Source: Rossellomorea aquimaris
GTDB lineage: Bacteria > Bacillota > Bacilli > Bacillales > Bacillaceae_B
Length of the DNA stretch: 64,000 nt
Assembly: GCF_000935355.1 (NCBI RefSeq)
Contig: NZ_JXZC01000008.1
Coordinates: forward strand, 1-64,000
Reading direction: 5' to 3'
Shown here: in pieces, positions 8,907-18,951 of the stretch
How positions within the stretch are numbered: the first letter of the stretch is position 1
Layout of the letters: each line of letters opens with the position of its first letter
The notes under the pieces: generated by a model
What the model was told of the DNA's origin: nothing
Database searches by the model: none
What the model saw: the letters and a program-made list of their open reading frames with translations, nothing else
Translations under genes and position numbers: made by a program

Positions 8907-11030
8907 CTACAATGTCACACGATCCACTTGTTGACGAAGTTGGATCATATTGTCTTTCACACGTTGTGAAATTTCACACAATGCCTGAATCGAATTTCCT
9001 TTATGTTGACTGAGCTGGTGGACGATGTCATCAAAGAGCATTTCCATTTCTTCATGGATGGCCATGGCGGATACATTGTAAATATGGATATTGGAATAGC
9101 TCGTCAGATCGAAAATCGCCGAGTCGATATAAGGTCTGAAGCTGTCCAGTAACGCGGGAAATCCGATTGTCAATCTGGTTAATCCGTCCCGGAGTCCTTC
9201 AATGGTGGCAGCCAGCTCATCAATCGGCTCCAGTGCGGAAGAAACGTACGAACGGATTTTGTCATCAAAGTCCGAGAACATGCTGATAAGCTTTCCAGGA
9301 ACCGTTCCACTGAGGGCAATATTCATAGCACCCTTGATTTGAGCGGAAATGACCTCCAATGTGCTTTCGATGGCAAAAGCAAGACCCGTCAAACCGCCCA
9401 ATAACGGCAATAGAAAGCGGTGGGAAATTCCCTTGAAAGCTTCAAAGGATCCATCGAGATAAATCTCTTTCACCTTCATTCCGATGAGCATGTGACTAGA
9501 CGTTTCCAGCACGTATTCGTTTTTCTTCGGCATCACTACTTCATGTTGAACCGAAGCCCCTCCCGAAATGCTTGCACTCAAAGAGGAATCACGGGCTCCA
9601 AAGTTCTCCCCCAGCTTTTCGACCTGACTCTGAAATTCTGCTATGTGACTATTCATTTTCACACTATTGGCTCTAATAATCTCATAGTGTGAAAGCATCT
9701 CGTTCACAAGGAGGTCCTCCAGGGTTTCCTTCCCCCCGCTAAACAGCTCAGGGATTTCTTTATGAAGGATGTTCTGAAGGAATCCTGTCAGACTGGTAAT
9801 CTCCTGTTTGAATTCAAGCAGCTGATTCCGGGCCTGGCCGAAAATGCTTTCGACACTGACGCTTCGGTTGAATAAGTGCTCCACGAGTTCGACGGGCGGG
9901 GAATTCAAAACACCGTTAAGGGATTTACTGGCGTTTTCAGCCATATTCAAAAGAGAAATAAGATGGTCGATTTCCGAGGTCAGACGATGTCCCGTCGTCG
10001 TGATGCCTATGAATAAAGGATTCCCGATCAAATTTTCGAAAGAGTCCTCAAAGATCATCTGAAGACGGCTCAACCTCTCGGAGTACCGGTCTCCTTCATG
10101 CTGGGCGATTTCCTGTGAATGGCTCAAGTAGTCCTCTGCATACCCCAACCTTGTGGCGACATCCCCTGACAGGGCCTCGGCCAACAGGTTCAGATTCTCA
10201 CGATTGATTTCGATCCTGTCCGAGTGACCGCCATAAAGGGGTTCCCCCGTCCAGATGCTTGTCATGATGTGGGCATCAGCTTCAACATGGATTTCACCGT
10301 AACCAGGTTCCCCATCTAGACCAATTACGTATTTCCCACCATTGGTATACCCCGTATGATTGTTTGTCAGGATACTGAACTTCTCGCCGATCACCGGTAT
10401 ACCTGTCGAAATATCGTATCTCTTTCCAGGGATGCGGGAATCGAGATTCAGGGCAATCAAGGTTCCGGTTAAGACGTCATAGTTGGTGAAGTAGTTGGTG
10501 ATGTTGTCGTAGTTTTTGTTAGGATCGATCACCCCTTTTGGAAGAAGTGCCGGGTTTAGGGTAACCGCTTTAATATCTGGGCGATTTCTGACGGCGTAGG
10601 TTGCTAATGGACCACCAAGAGAGTTTCCCGTGGCGTATTTCACTCCGCCTTTATTTTTACTTTCCTTATCTACTTTTGCGAGATAACTTTCCGCTGCCTC
10701 CAGTTGGGGGAGTGTCAAATCACTCAAAAGTTGGGCATCCGTCAGTAAGTCTTGGTTACCGTTTGCAGCCCCTGCATCCGTACCGACGTAAATGACCGAA
10801 ATTTCTTTTGACTTGACGTTTTCAACGGTGAGTGCATCCAGACCGGTTTGATCTCCATACAAGGTATCAATAACCTCATATGAGTGTCCGTTAACCTCCA
10901 CAATTTTATGCCTCGCTGGTTTTTGATAAGCTACCAACCCAGCTAATTCAACTAAATCTTTATCAATCTCCACATTATTAACAGTTGCTACATTGGCAGC
11001 CTCTATCATTGGTTTGCGTACTTTAGACAT
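8907..11030 (-). CDS. Alpha/beta-hydrolase-like protein (DUF6792-type N-terminal half) with long helical C-terminus
   Basis: This protein is about 707 aa. The N-terminal third resembles lipase-like alpha/beta hydrolases; GNSLGG (near residue 140) is a nucleophile-elbow G-x-S-x-G variant. I associate this N-terminal family with DUF6792, from memory only. The remaining ~400 residues are mainly helical and amphipathic, with a hydrophobic glycine-rich stretch (LLPLLGGLTGLAFAIEST), as in secreted LXG/WXG-type effectors. There is no signal peptide. ATG 11030 is preferred over TTG 11036 because AGGTGG lies 7 nt before it. It starts 11 bases after the stop of a DUF1672-type lipoprotein gene, so the two are probably cotranscribed. 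Function is unknown; a surface-delivered lipase or polymorphic-toxin-like protein is a guess. Confidence 0.6.
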   Translation of the reverse strand: MSKVRKPMIEAANVATVNNVEIDKDLVELAGLVAYQKPARHKIVEVNGHSYEVIDTLYGDQTGLDALTVENVKSKEISVIYVGTDAGAANGNQDLLTDAQLLSDLTLPQLEAAESYLAKVDKESKNKGGVKYATGNSLGGPLATYAVRNRPDIKAVTLNPALLPKGVIDPNKNYDNITNYFTNYDVLTGTLIALNLDSRIPGKRYDISTGIPVIGEKFSILTNNHTGYTNGGKYVIGLDGEPGYGEIHVEADAHIMTSIWTGEPLYGGHSDRIEINRENLNLLAEALSGDVATRLGYAEDYLSHSQEIAQHEGDRYSERLSRLQMIFEDSFENLIGNPLFIGITTTGHRLTSEIDHLISLLNMAENASKSLNGVLNSPPVELVEHLFNRSVSVESIFGQARNQLLEFKQEITSLTGFLQNILHKEIPELFSGGKETLEDLLVNEMLSHYEIIRANSVKMNSHIAEFQSQVEKLGENFGARDSSLSASISGGASVQHEVVMPKKNEYVLETSSHMLIGMKVKEIYLDGSFEAFKGISHRFLLPLLGGLTGLAFAIESTLEVISAQIKGAMNIALSGTVPGKLISMFSDFDDKIRSYVSSALEPIDELAATIEGLRDGLTRLTIGFPALLDSFRPYIDSAIFDLTSYSNIHIYNVSAMAIHEEMEMLFDDIVHQLSQHKGNSIQALCEISQRVKDNMIQLRQQVDRVTL

Positions 11031-11041
11031 ATTCAAACCAC

Positions 11042-11968
11042 CTATTCCTTACGAATAATTTCTTGTTCAATTGAATTATCTTTAAACCCTTCAAACGATT
11101 CCTTGTGAACTCCATTATCATTTACTGCAACTCTATATGTTCCTTGGGGTAAAGCACTCAGTTCCTCTATATCTTTCGCAACACGTTTCATTACCTTTTC
11201 GCTAGGTGGTACGTTCTCTTTTTCCATAAACAGCATGATGTTTATTCTTAAATTGTCCGCGTTGAACAATTTTGGATTATACGCTTGTTTTAATGTATCG
11301 ATGTTTGCTTCATGATCTTTCATATACAACTCATAGACAGGCTTAATTGCTTCGTCTGTATTTAAAGATGACATAAAGTAATAAGGTGTCATGTTACCAG
11401 AACCACCAACATTTTGAAGAGATTCAATTGTTCTTCCTACAACCTCTTCTTCTGATACCACCTTTTCAAGATAAGTATCCAGATTCTTAAATTCATCCTC
11501 GAATATTAATTTGTATAACCCTTCACGGATACCTCTCTCAACTTCACCTTCTTGTGTTCTAACTCCACCAGTCACGATTTCTTCCGTTCCCTGGTCTATT
11601 GGAACAATGGCATAAGAATAAAAATGTACACGTCCTGTCGACTCTACAAATACCGTCACTCCATCTACATTTCCCACTAGATTATGAACTTTTACCTCAG
11701 TCTTATATTCTTCTAAGAAAAACTCCTTCACCGCTTTTTCTACTTCTTCTCTTTTAGCTTCAGCAATTTTATCGTTTTCTTCACCATTATTTAATGTGTA
11801 CCCTTCACCTTTATAATCTTGCACTCTTTCATACTGAGCTGCCACTTCATTTTGTGCACTTTCCTTTTCATCCACACCATTACCATTTGCATTATCCATA
11901 TCCATACATCCTCCAAGTAATAATGAAAGTCCGATTCCATATATAATCCACTTATTTTTTCTGTTCAT
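11042..11968 (-). CDS. DUF1672-type lipoprotein, copy 1
   Basis: This 308-aa lipoprotein has a short lysine-rich N-terminus, a hydrophobic segment and the lipobox LLGGC, so it should be anchored outside the membrane by diacylglycerol. The family core reads DYKGEGYTL, then KTEVKVHNLVGNVDG, FVESTG, NVGGSG.MTPYYF, and ends KESFEGFKDNSIE. I recognise this as the DUF1672 family of staphylococcal and bacillar lipoproteins, which has no known function. AGGAGG precedes ATG 11968. It is the last member of a tandem array and the only one adjacent to the hydrolase-like gene. Confidence 0.85.
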   Translation of the reverse strand: MNRKNKWIIYGIGLSLLLGGCMDMDNANGNGVDEKESAQNEVAAQYERVQDYKGEGYTLNNGEENDKIAEAKREEVEKAVKEFFLEEYKTEVKVHNLVGNVDGVTVFVESTGRVHFYSYAIVPIDQGTEEIVTGGVRTQEGEVERGIREGLYKLIFEDEFKNLDTYLEKVVSEEEVVGRTIESLQNVGGSGNMTPYYFMSSLNTDEAIKPVYELYMKDHEANIDTLKQAYNPKLFNADNLRINIMLFMEKENVPPSEKVMKRVAKDIEELSALPQGTYRVAVNDNGVHKESFEGFKDNSIEQEIIRKE

Positions 11969-12249
11969 GAATGTCTGATCCTCCTAATTGGATGGGTTCA
12001 TTTAAAGAATTACCTTTATATTGTATAAAAGTCTGTAAAGTATTAACAGTTCAATCGGGTAATACTTAGAGCAATCGAGTAAAAGAGGATAAAAGTAGGG
12101 AAGCAGACTTCTTTTTTACGTTTCTTTCGTCCTATTCATTTTGCATATCCAACTTATATCTTAAGACTCATATATTTGTATAATTACCCCATTTATTTAA
12201 AAGATAACTAAAAAATATACCGAAAAATAATCTATTTTCTTTATAACTC
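11969..12249. other. AT-rich intergenic region upstream of lipoprotein copy 1
   Basis: I see nothing coding. The region presumably carries the promoter of the copy-1 lipoprotein and hydrolase-like pair, but I could not single out one convincing -35/-10 pair. Confidence 0.4.
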
Positions 12250-13102
12250 CTATTCCTTAACAATCTCATCCGGAGTAGTCTTTTCGAGGGAATTTTCTTT
12301 CACCCCTTCAAACGACTGTTTATGGACGGTATTGTCGTTGATGAAGATACTATAAGTTCCCTTTGGTACATCATCCATGCTATCCTATATCGCTTACTAC
12401 TTTTTTAAATATTTCTTCATCCGGATCAGCACCTTTACCTTTCATAAATAAATTTATAAACTACTTCAAACGTAGTCGGATCAAAGGCTTGTTCATTGTA
12501 AGCAGCCCTTAATTTTTCTGTACTAACCTGAGGATCTTTCATATATAGATCATAAACTGGTTTTATCGCTTCATTATTTACAACGGATGAAGACAAGGAA
12601 TAATATGGGGTCATATAGCCTGAACCTAGGACCTTTTGAAGGGACTAAATCGTTCTTCCGGTAACAGGTTCTTCGTTTGCAATTTTCTTTCAATACTCAT
12701 TCAAACGATCAAACTCGACTTTGAATATCTTCCTGTACAAGCCCTCTGTTATGGTACTCCCCGCCTGTCCTTCTTGAGAAAAACACACTGTCTGACAAAA
12801 TTTTTTCATTTGATTGATCAATTGGAACAACTGTATACGTGTTCCTTTACATCTGTCTTATATTCTTTCAAGAAAAAATCTTTCACTGCTTTCTTTACTT
12901 CTTCTCGATTCTCTTCAGCAATCTTGTCTGTTTCTTCACCATTTTGAAGGGTGTCTCCTTCTCCAATATACTCCTGGACACTTACAAATTGATTCTTCAA
13001 CTGCTTTTCATTATTTTCTTTTTCCTTAGTCCCATTCATACATCCACCAAGGAACAATAAAAGTGCGGTTCTGTATATGATCCTTTTATTTTTTATAATC
13101 AT
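12250..13102 (-). pseudogene. Decayed DUF1672-type lipoprotein, copy 2
   Basis: The N-terminal 94 codons are intact, with the lipobox LFLGGC, then EYIGEGDTLQNGEE and KEYKTDVKEHVY. The reading frame is then lost. Homologous segments continue in shifting frames through 12250: the FNEQAFDP-like region, the LYMKDPQ-like region and the terminal KGVKENSLEK-like motif. A piece of the middle region, normally about 25 codons after KVHNLVGN, appears to be missing near 12838. Several stops and indels make this a pseudogene. Confidence 0.85.
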
Positions 13103-13153
13103 AAGTGCCTCATCCCCTATGAATAAGGTGTTTGATCCTATCTCCCTCTCACT

Positions 13154-14065
13154 TTAGTTGTTAACAATATAGTTCCCATGCCCACGACTTAATGAATTAT
13201 CCTTTTCTCCAGTAAAACTATCCCTATATACCTTGTTGTCATTAAGGAATAAACTATAATATCCTTTTGGTATGCCATCCATGCTTTCTAAGTCATTTAC
13301 CACATGTTGAAAAATCTCTTCACTCGGAGGAGCGTCTTTATCTTTCATAAATAGACGCACATTAATCAAAAGGTCGTCTGCAGAAAACGAACTCTCTTCA
13401 TATGCGTTTTTCAGTTCATCTATGTCCGCATGAGGATTACTTACAAACAAATCATATACAGGTTTAATAGATTCATCCTCAATGAATGTTGAGATAAAGT
13501 AATAAGGTGTCATATAACCTGTGCCTCCAACATTCTGCAATGATTCCACTGTTTTACCTACTACTTCACCTTCTGAAACCAAACTTTCAAAATAGCTGTT
13601 TAACTTTTTAAACTGTTCATCAAAAATAAGACGGTATAATCCACCCTTGATTCCATCCTCTACTTGACCTTCTTCTGAAAAGACCTTCTCACCTAAAATC
13701 TTTTTTTCACCTATATCAATGGGGACTATTGCATAAGTATAATAATGAACCCGTCCAATAGACTCTACGAAAACCGTTGCTCCATCTTCATTTCCAACGA
13801 TATTATGAACTTTAACTTCGGTTTTGTACTTTTCTTTAAAGAATTCCTTAACTGTACTCTCTACCTCTTTCCTATTAGCTTCGGCAATTTTATCCATCTC
13901 ACCACCATCATGAAGGGTGTACCCCTCTCCCTTATAATTCTGTACACTTACTAAATGTTTTTCTATTTTTGTAGAAGAGCCATTATTATCACCCTTATTC
14001 ATACATCCTCCAAGCAACAATGAAAACGCCATTCCGCATATAATCCATTTATTCTTAGTTTCCAT
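13154..14065 (-). CDS. DUF1672-type lipoprotein, copy 3
   Basis: This intact 303-aa lipoprotein has the lipobox LLLGGC, followed by NYKGEGYTL, KTEVKVHNIVGNEDG, FVESIGRVH, NVGGTGYMTPYYF and a C-terminal KVYRDSFTGEKDNS. Its domain order and length match the other intact copies. ATG 14065 has AGGAGG 12-17 nt upstream, a rather long spacing. It should be exported and lipid-anchored. Its function is unknown, as for the whole family. Confidence 0.85.
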   Translation of the reverse strand: METKNKWIICGMAFSLLLGGCMNKGDNNGSSTKIEKHLVSVQNYKGEGYTLHDGGEMDKIAEANRKEVESTVKEFFKEKYKTEVKVHNIVGNEDGATVFVESIGRVHYYTYAIVPIDIGEKKILGEKVFSEEGQVEDGIKGGLYRLIFDEQFKKLNSYFESLVSEGEVVGKTVESLQNVGGTGYMTPYYFISTFIEDESIKPVYDLFVSNPHADIDELKNAYEESSFSADDLLINVRLFMKDKDAPPSEEIFQHVVNDLESMDGIPKGYYSLFLNDNKVYRDSFTGEKDNSLSRGHGNYIVNN

Positions 14066-14113
14066 GCACCCCTACACCTCCTTTTACATTGCCTTTAAAT
14101 ATTTTTTTCCTCA

Positions 14114-14989
14114 TCACTGAACAATGATATAGTCAGGAAACCCTACATCAAGTGAATTATCTTTATACCCATCATCTACTTTCTCATTTATGAGATTGTC
14201 ATTAATGATCAAACTGTAACTGCCTTTATGGAGCATGGTCTACCTTTTAGATCTTCAGCGATTTGATGGAACAACCGATCATCAGGTTCGACGTACATCT
14301 CTTCCAATAGCATAAGATTAATTTTTAAATATTCAACTGAGAACTCCTCTCGAACAAATTGTTCTTTGAGTTCACTAACCGGGGTATCGGGACTTTTCAT
14401 ATATGCATCATAAACAGGCAGGATGGCTTTGTCCGGTGAAGAAGTGGTAAGGAAATAATGGGGGGGGCATATAGCCCGTACCTCCAACGTTTTCGATTGA
14501 CTCTATCGTCTTCCCCACAACTTTATTTTCTGCTACCACTCTATCAAGATATCGATCCAGTTCATTAAATTCCACCTCAAACATTAAATGGTACAATCCA
14601 CCACGAATGACGCTCTCGACTTCACCGTCCATGGTGAAAACTTGATTCACCATGATCTCTTCTTCACTTAAATCAATGGGTATGATGGCGGTCGTATAGA
14701 AACGAACAGGCCATGTCGACTCGACAAATATTGTCGCAGCATCCACATTTCCGACTATGTTATGGACCTTGACATCCGTTTTATAGGTTTCCATGAAAAA
14801 ATTCTTGACGGCTCCTATCACTTCTTCCCGCCGCGTAAAACGTAACCTTTTCCTTTGTACTCCTGACCTGAACACTGACAAAGGTACCTTTATATGGTTT
14901 GTTGTCATCCTTCTCACCAATGCTAAGCAGCCGGCAAGAACCAGCGAGACTCCTGCCAAATAGATAAGGGATTTAGATTGGTTTCTCAT
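14114..14989 (-). pseudogene. Frameshifted DUF1672-type lipoprotein, copy 4
   Basis: Two lesions are visible. Just after the lipobox LAGC the frame shifts: the family motif EYKGKGYVL is encoded in a different frame (near 14835-14870), and about 20 residues around it are missing. A second shift lies in a run of eight C residues on the coding strand (14460-14467) inside the conserved YMTPYYF motif. There the protein becomes YMPPPLF, and the true continuation (STSPDKAILPVYDAYMKSP) is in the next frame. The C-terminal part runs to 14114. It has degenerated by simple indels rather than by insertion. Confidence 0.85.
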
Positions 14990-15013
14990 GAAATCCTCCT
15001 TAGGTTTTGCTTA

Positions 15014-15910
15014 TTAGCGCTTCGGTGTCAGCTCTGTTTTCAATGAATTATCTTTATATCCTTCAAAAGATTCTTTATGTACCCGGTTATCATTGATCAG
15101 GACTGTATACAGAGCATGGGGGATCCCCTCCATTTCTGTTAAGTCCCGTTCCACTCTTTTTAGTACTTTTTCACTTGGCGTGGCATTCTTGTCCTCCATA
15201 AATAACATGATGTTTATATTAATATATTCCTTGTCAACCGATTTCTCATCGAAAGCCCTTATTAATTCTTCTTTTCTGGAATCCGGATTATTCATATATA
15301 GATCATACACTGGCTTGATTGCCTCATCCCCATGGAACGAGGTAATTGTATAATGGGGGGTCATATATCCCGAACCGCCAACATTTTGAAGGGATTCAAC
15401 CGTTCTCCCGACTACCTCACCTTCAGAGGCGACTTTCTCAAGATAATGTTCCAACCTTTTAAATTCTTCGTCAAATAGAATCCTATATAAACCTTCCCGG
15501 ATGCCTTCCTCAACCACATCGTCCCGAGACCATACTCTTTCAGGTACTACTTCCCCCGTTCCCTGGTCGATAGGTACAATGGCAAAAGAGTAAAAATGAA
15601 CCGGCCCTGTCGACTCGACAAATACCGTCACCCCATCCACATTCCCTACCAGATTATGGACCTTCACCTCTGTCTTATAGTTTTCAATGAAAAAAGTTTT
15701 CACCGCTTGTTCGACTTCTTCACGATGGGCTTCAGCGAGCTTGTCGTTTTCTTCACCGTTGTTCAGTGAGTAGCCTTCTCCTTTGTAATCCTGCGCGCGT
15801 TCATATTGATCTTGGACCTGGAGCTGAGGTGTATTGTCTGGACCCGTACATCCTCCAAGGAGCATTGAAGTCCCCATGCCGTATGCAGCCCATCTCTTTT
15901 TCCCGATCAT
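15014..15910 (-). CDS. DUF1672-type lipoprotein, copy 5
   Basis: This intact 298-aa lipoprotein has the lipobox MLLGGC, followed by DYKGEGYSLNNGEEN, KTEVKVHNLVGNVDG, FVESTGPVH, NVGGSGYMTPHY and KESFEGYKDNS. ATG 15910 is chosen because GGAGG lies 8 nt upstream; the frame stays open a further 12 codons upstream, back into the end of copy 6, without a ribosome site. Only 16 bases separate it from the copy 6 stop, so copies 5 and 6 are probably one transcript. It is closest to copy 1 by eye, sharing NNGEEN and VDGVTVFVESTG. Confidence 0.87.
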   Translation of the reverse strand: MIGKKRWAAYGMGTSMLLGGCTGPDNTPQLQVQDQYERAQDYKGEGYSLNNGEENDKLAEAHREEVEQAVKTFFIENYKTEVKVHNLVGNVDGVTVFVESTGPVHFYSFAIVPIDQGTGEVVPERVWSRDDVVEEGIREGLYRILFDEEFKRLEHYLEKVASEGEVVGRTVESLQNVGGSGYMTPHYTITSFHGDEAIKPVYDLYMNNPDSRKEELIRAFDEKSVDKEYININIMLFMEDKNATPSEKVLKRVERDLTEMEGIPHALYTVLINDNRVHKESFEGYKDNSLKTELTPKR

Positions 15911-15926
15911 TCTTACATCCTCCCTT

Positions 15927-16823
15927 CTAATCTCTGACAATCTCATTTGGATACGCCCGCTCTAGAGAATTGTCTTTTACACCCTCAAACGATTCTTTAT
16001 GTACTCGATTGTCATTAATGAACACACTATAGGTCCCTTTAGGAATTCCGTCCATCCTCTCGATATCTCCCGTGATTCTATTAAATAATTCCTCGCTGGG
16101 TTCAGCGTCTTTCTCTTCCATAAACAGCATGATGGAAACTCTAAGATTGTCTGCGCTGAATTTTTCTTCATTGAATGCTTCCCGCAACTGTTTTACCGAT
16201 GCTTGCGGGTTACTCAAGTACAACTCATACGCAGGCAGGATCGCTTCATCATCAATGGTGGACGACCCGATGAAATAATAGGGGGTCATATAACCAGCCC
16301 CACCAACGTTCTCAAGAGATTCAACCGTACGACCAACAACCTCCTCTTCGGCAACGATCTTATCAAGATACTCATCAAGACGATCAAACTCTTCATCAAA
16401 AATGATCCTGTATAATCCATCCGCAATTCCACTCTCCACCTGCCCTTCCTGTGAAAAAACGCGATTCGTACTCACTTTCTCTCCATCGAACGGAATCACC
16501 GCATATGTGTAAAAGTGGAGCGGTCCTTCAGATTCAACATACACAGTGGCTCCATCCACATTCCCTACGAGATTATGGACCTTCACCTCTGTCTTATACT
16601 CCTCCAGAAAGAACGCCTTTACTTCCTTTTCAATCTTCTCTTTATTAGCATCAGCGATTTTATCGTTTTCAGATCCCTGATTCAGGAAGTAACCTTCTCC
16701 TATATAGTCCTGAACCCGTTCATATTGGGTGTTCGGGTTCACTTTAGGAGCTTCTTCTTTTTCAACACAACCGCTTACTAGCATAAGCATGGTAGCATAT
16801 GTGATAATCGTTTTCTTTTTCAA
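15927..16823 (-). CDS. DUF1672-type lipoprotein, copy 6
   Basis: This 298-aa lipoprotein has the lipobox MLVSGC, followed by DYIGEGYFLNQGSEND, KTEVKVHNLVGNVDG, YVESEGPLH, NVGGAGYMTPYYF and KESFEGVKDNSLE. The only start that keeps the signal peptide is TTG 16823, with AAAGGA 10 nt upstream. It lies at the upstream end of the intact part of the array. Its function is unknown. Confidence 0.85.
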   Translation of the reverse strand: MKKKTIITYATMLMLVSGCVEKEEAPKVNPNTQYERVQDYIGEGYFLNQGSENDKIADANKEKIEKEVKAFFLEEYKTEVKVHNLVGNVDGATVYVESEGPLHFYTYAVIPFDGEKVSTNRVFSQEGQVESGIADGLYRIIFDEEFDRLDEYLDKIVAEEEVVGRTVESLENVGGAGYMTPYYFIGSSTIDDEAILPAYELYLSNPQASVKQLREAFNEEKFSADNLRVSIMLFMEEKDAEPSEELFNRITGDIERMDGIPKGTYSVFINDNRVHKESFEGVKDNSLERAYPNEIVRD

Positions 16824-16849
16824 TCTTCATCATTCCTTTACTTTTTCCT

Positions 16850-17165
16850 ATCCTAAATCAATGGAGATGATTGCATTTGTTAAAACGAACAGTACCCGTG
16901 GATTCAACAAAGAGAGTTGCTCAATCGGATTCTTTCCAATGTTGTGAACAATGACGGCTTTTTTATTTTTCAATGAAAAAATCTTTGACTGCTTTTAAAA
17001 CTCCCTCGCGATTGGATTCTGTTATTTTATCATCTTTCTAAATTGGAAAGGATGTAGCCTTGGCCTTTATTATCCTGGACACTACATGTCGATCTTCCTC
17101 TTTTCCTTCATCCTCCGAGTAGCAAAAAAATGATAGAAAAACAATTGATCCATGTTCCTTAGTTG
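16850..17165 (-). pseudogene. Remnant of a seventh DUF1672-type lipoprotein
   Basis: Only the N-terminal third survives, in broken frames. A segment reading KDDKITESNREGVLKAVKDFFIEK corresponds to the NDKIAEANREEVEKAVKDFF region of the family, and a second reads LFVESTGTVRF. There is no lipobox in frame and no continuous reading frame. Together with copies 2 and 4 it shows ongoing birth and death in this array. Confidence 0.75.
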
Positions 17166-17457
17166 TTCATATCTATGTGCCTCCCGCTGAATAGCTTTGT
17201 AGTTATTATTTTAAGAGATAGTGTAAAATATTAACAGTTTTAGTGCCAAGTTATTGTTGCAAAAAAGGGATTTTAACTGGAAGAATGTAGTAAAGAAGAA
17301 GTATCAATTGCAGGAATGTTATGAATAGTGAGGTGATTCTAAGCGAGGGCGCCATGATTTATTAAAAATGAAAGATGGCGTTCTGAAATTCATTATTCCA
17401 GTAGTTCTTCCCGGTATCTACCTTCCCCATGGTCAATTCCAAGAGGCAAGAAAATAG

Positions 17458-17492
17458 AAAAAAGCTGATTACATGACATAATCAGCTTTTTT
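17458..17492. terminator. Bidirectional rho-independent terminator
   Basis: A 14-bp perfect stem (AAAAAAGCTGATTA with TAATCAGCTTTTTT) encloses a 7-nt loop. A and T tracts on the two sides let it work in either direction. No intact gene is seen immediately on either side. Confidence 0.7.
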
Positions 17493-18022
17493 CCTTACAC
17501 GGTATCCGGAAGTACAGAAACAATCCTTTGAACTGAAGTTCATTTTGAGTGGCTTCATCTGCGGGACGATAGCCTTTTTCGAGTGTAAATCTCCCCTACT
17601 AAAGCAACCGTAATTATGGCTGCATATTTTAAATAAGCTCTTTAAAGGGAAGCAAGAGGTGTCCGTCCCTGGCTTCTCCTCAAACGAAGCATCTATATAG
17701 ATTTCGTCCACTTTTACACATATCAGTATGTAATCTGATGTACCCAGAATGTTGTCATTTCTATTCCCTGCATCGTCACCTCATATTGAAATTAAGTCTA
17801 AGAAGAGATAGGGACATCATTGAAATGTTAAGCCAGTATGAAAAGATGATTAATGATTGTAATGAGGACCAGTAAGTCTAGATATATCGTATATCACTAC
17901 AAAGTATAAAGAAAAATTACTCAATAGTAGTAGTTGTTTTACCTCTACCGAATGGCGAATCATTAGCTTCTTCCAACTATATTTAATATGTAAATAAAAT
18001 ATTTATAAGGGGAGAGGTTTTA
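17493..18022. other. Gap upstream of the TasA-like genes
   Basis: The gap holds a degenerate GGGACAGG-family fragment around 17653-17673 and a 46-codon reading frame at 17738-17878. That frame lacks a ribosome site and resembles nothing I know; it could be a gene tail. A TATATT box near 17980 with the strong AGGGGAGAGG ribosome site at 18010-18018 serves the first TasA-like gene. Confidence 0.4.
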
Positions 18023-18709
18023 ATGAAAAGTACTAAGTTTATTGCAGGTGCATTAGTGGCCGGAATGATGCTAACAGGGGCTGGATATGCTTATTGGACA
18101 GATCAGGTAGCTATTAGTAACACAGTTTCAACTGGTGAGATGAAGGTGGAATTTGATGAGGAATTCATTTTCCCAGGAATAATTGATATCGATACAGCAG
18201 GAGAAAATAGATATGTAGATTCTAAAATCACACACGGTGCTAAAACTACTTCTGTAGAGATCAAAAATATGTATCCAGGAGCAATGAGTTTGTTTGCAGC
18301 AAAAGTTGAAAACAAAGGTTCGATTCCAGCTGTGTTGGACAATGTAGATATAACTTCCACACAATCCAGCGCAATTTTAGACACAAATTTGCTCGCTGCA
18401 GGTGGGTATATTCATCTTGATAAAAATAATAATTTGAAAGGTGGAGACTATTTCATTGGTACTCTAGGAAGTTTGGAAAGTGACCTTAACGATATGCTTG
18501 ACAGTGTTAGACTTGAACCGGGCGATTACATCTTGTTTGACATCCCAGAAGAATACAAAGATGAAGTGGCTGCTGCAATCCCAGCTTATAACCCAGAAGA
18601 ACAAAATTGCATCATCTTCTACTTGAATCATAACGCTGGTGACGATGCTGAGCTGCAAACTGCTGAGTTTGATATCGATCTTAACTGGAAACAACACAAC
18701 GATCAATAA
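18023..18709 (+). CDS. TasA/camelysin-like protein with SipW-type signal peptide (1 of 3)
   Basis: This 228-aa protein has a leader ending GAGYAYWTD, the hallmark of substrates of ER-type (SipW) signal peptidases. The conserved continuation NTVSTGEM is typical of TasA/CalY proteins. The mature part is acidic and beta-rich, has MYPGAMS followed by ENKGSIPAV, and ends DLNWKQHND. By family it is an extracellular matrix or surface fibre subunit. It is followed by its own terminator (18726-18753). The likely processing enzyme is encoded at 21519-22712. Confidence 0.85.
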   Translation: MKSTKFIAGALVAGMMLTGAGYAYWTDQVAISNTVSTGEMKVEFDEEFIFPGIIDIDTAGENRYVDSKITHGAKTTSVEIKNMYPGAMSLFAAKVENKGSIPAVLDNVDITSTQSSAILDTNLLAAGGYIHLDKNNNLKGGDYFIGTLGSLESDLNDMLDSVRLEPGDYILFDIPEEYKDEVAAAIPAYNPEEQNCIIFYLNHNAGDDAELQTAEFDIDLNWKQHNDQ

Positions 18710-18725
18710 TTTTGTTTTTTCAAGG

Positions 18726-18753
18726 CAGGGAAGATTAAATTCCCTGTTTTTTT
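18726..18753 (+). terminator. Rho-independent terminator
   Basis: The stem CAGGGAA/TTCCCTG with loop GATTAAA is followed by eight T residues. Confidence 0.75.
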
Positions 18754-18951
18754 TCATTGGGGCTAAACCTTTACAATTCACTAAACATAATACAAAAGTA
18801 CCATACTCCTCCTTCTTTATTACCAACTAGCATTTAGCTATTACGTAGTAGTTAAAACTACTCTATAGCATGGCGAAGTGAAAGATCAAGAAAGATAAAC
18901 TTAGTCTTGTAGCAAGGAAAACCAATCAAATTTAAGGGAGTTGTTTCATTA

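Noticed and set aside
17469-17711. 80-codon minus-strand frame left of the TasA-like array
   Set aside because: It starts in a random context without a ribosome site and ends inside a terminator hairpin.
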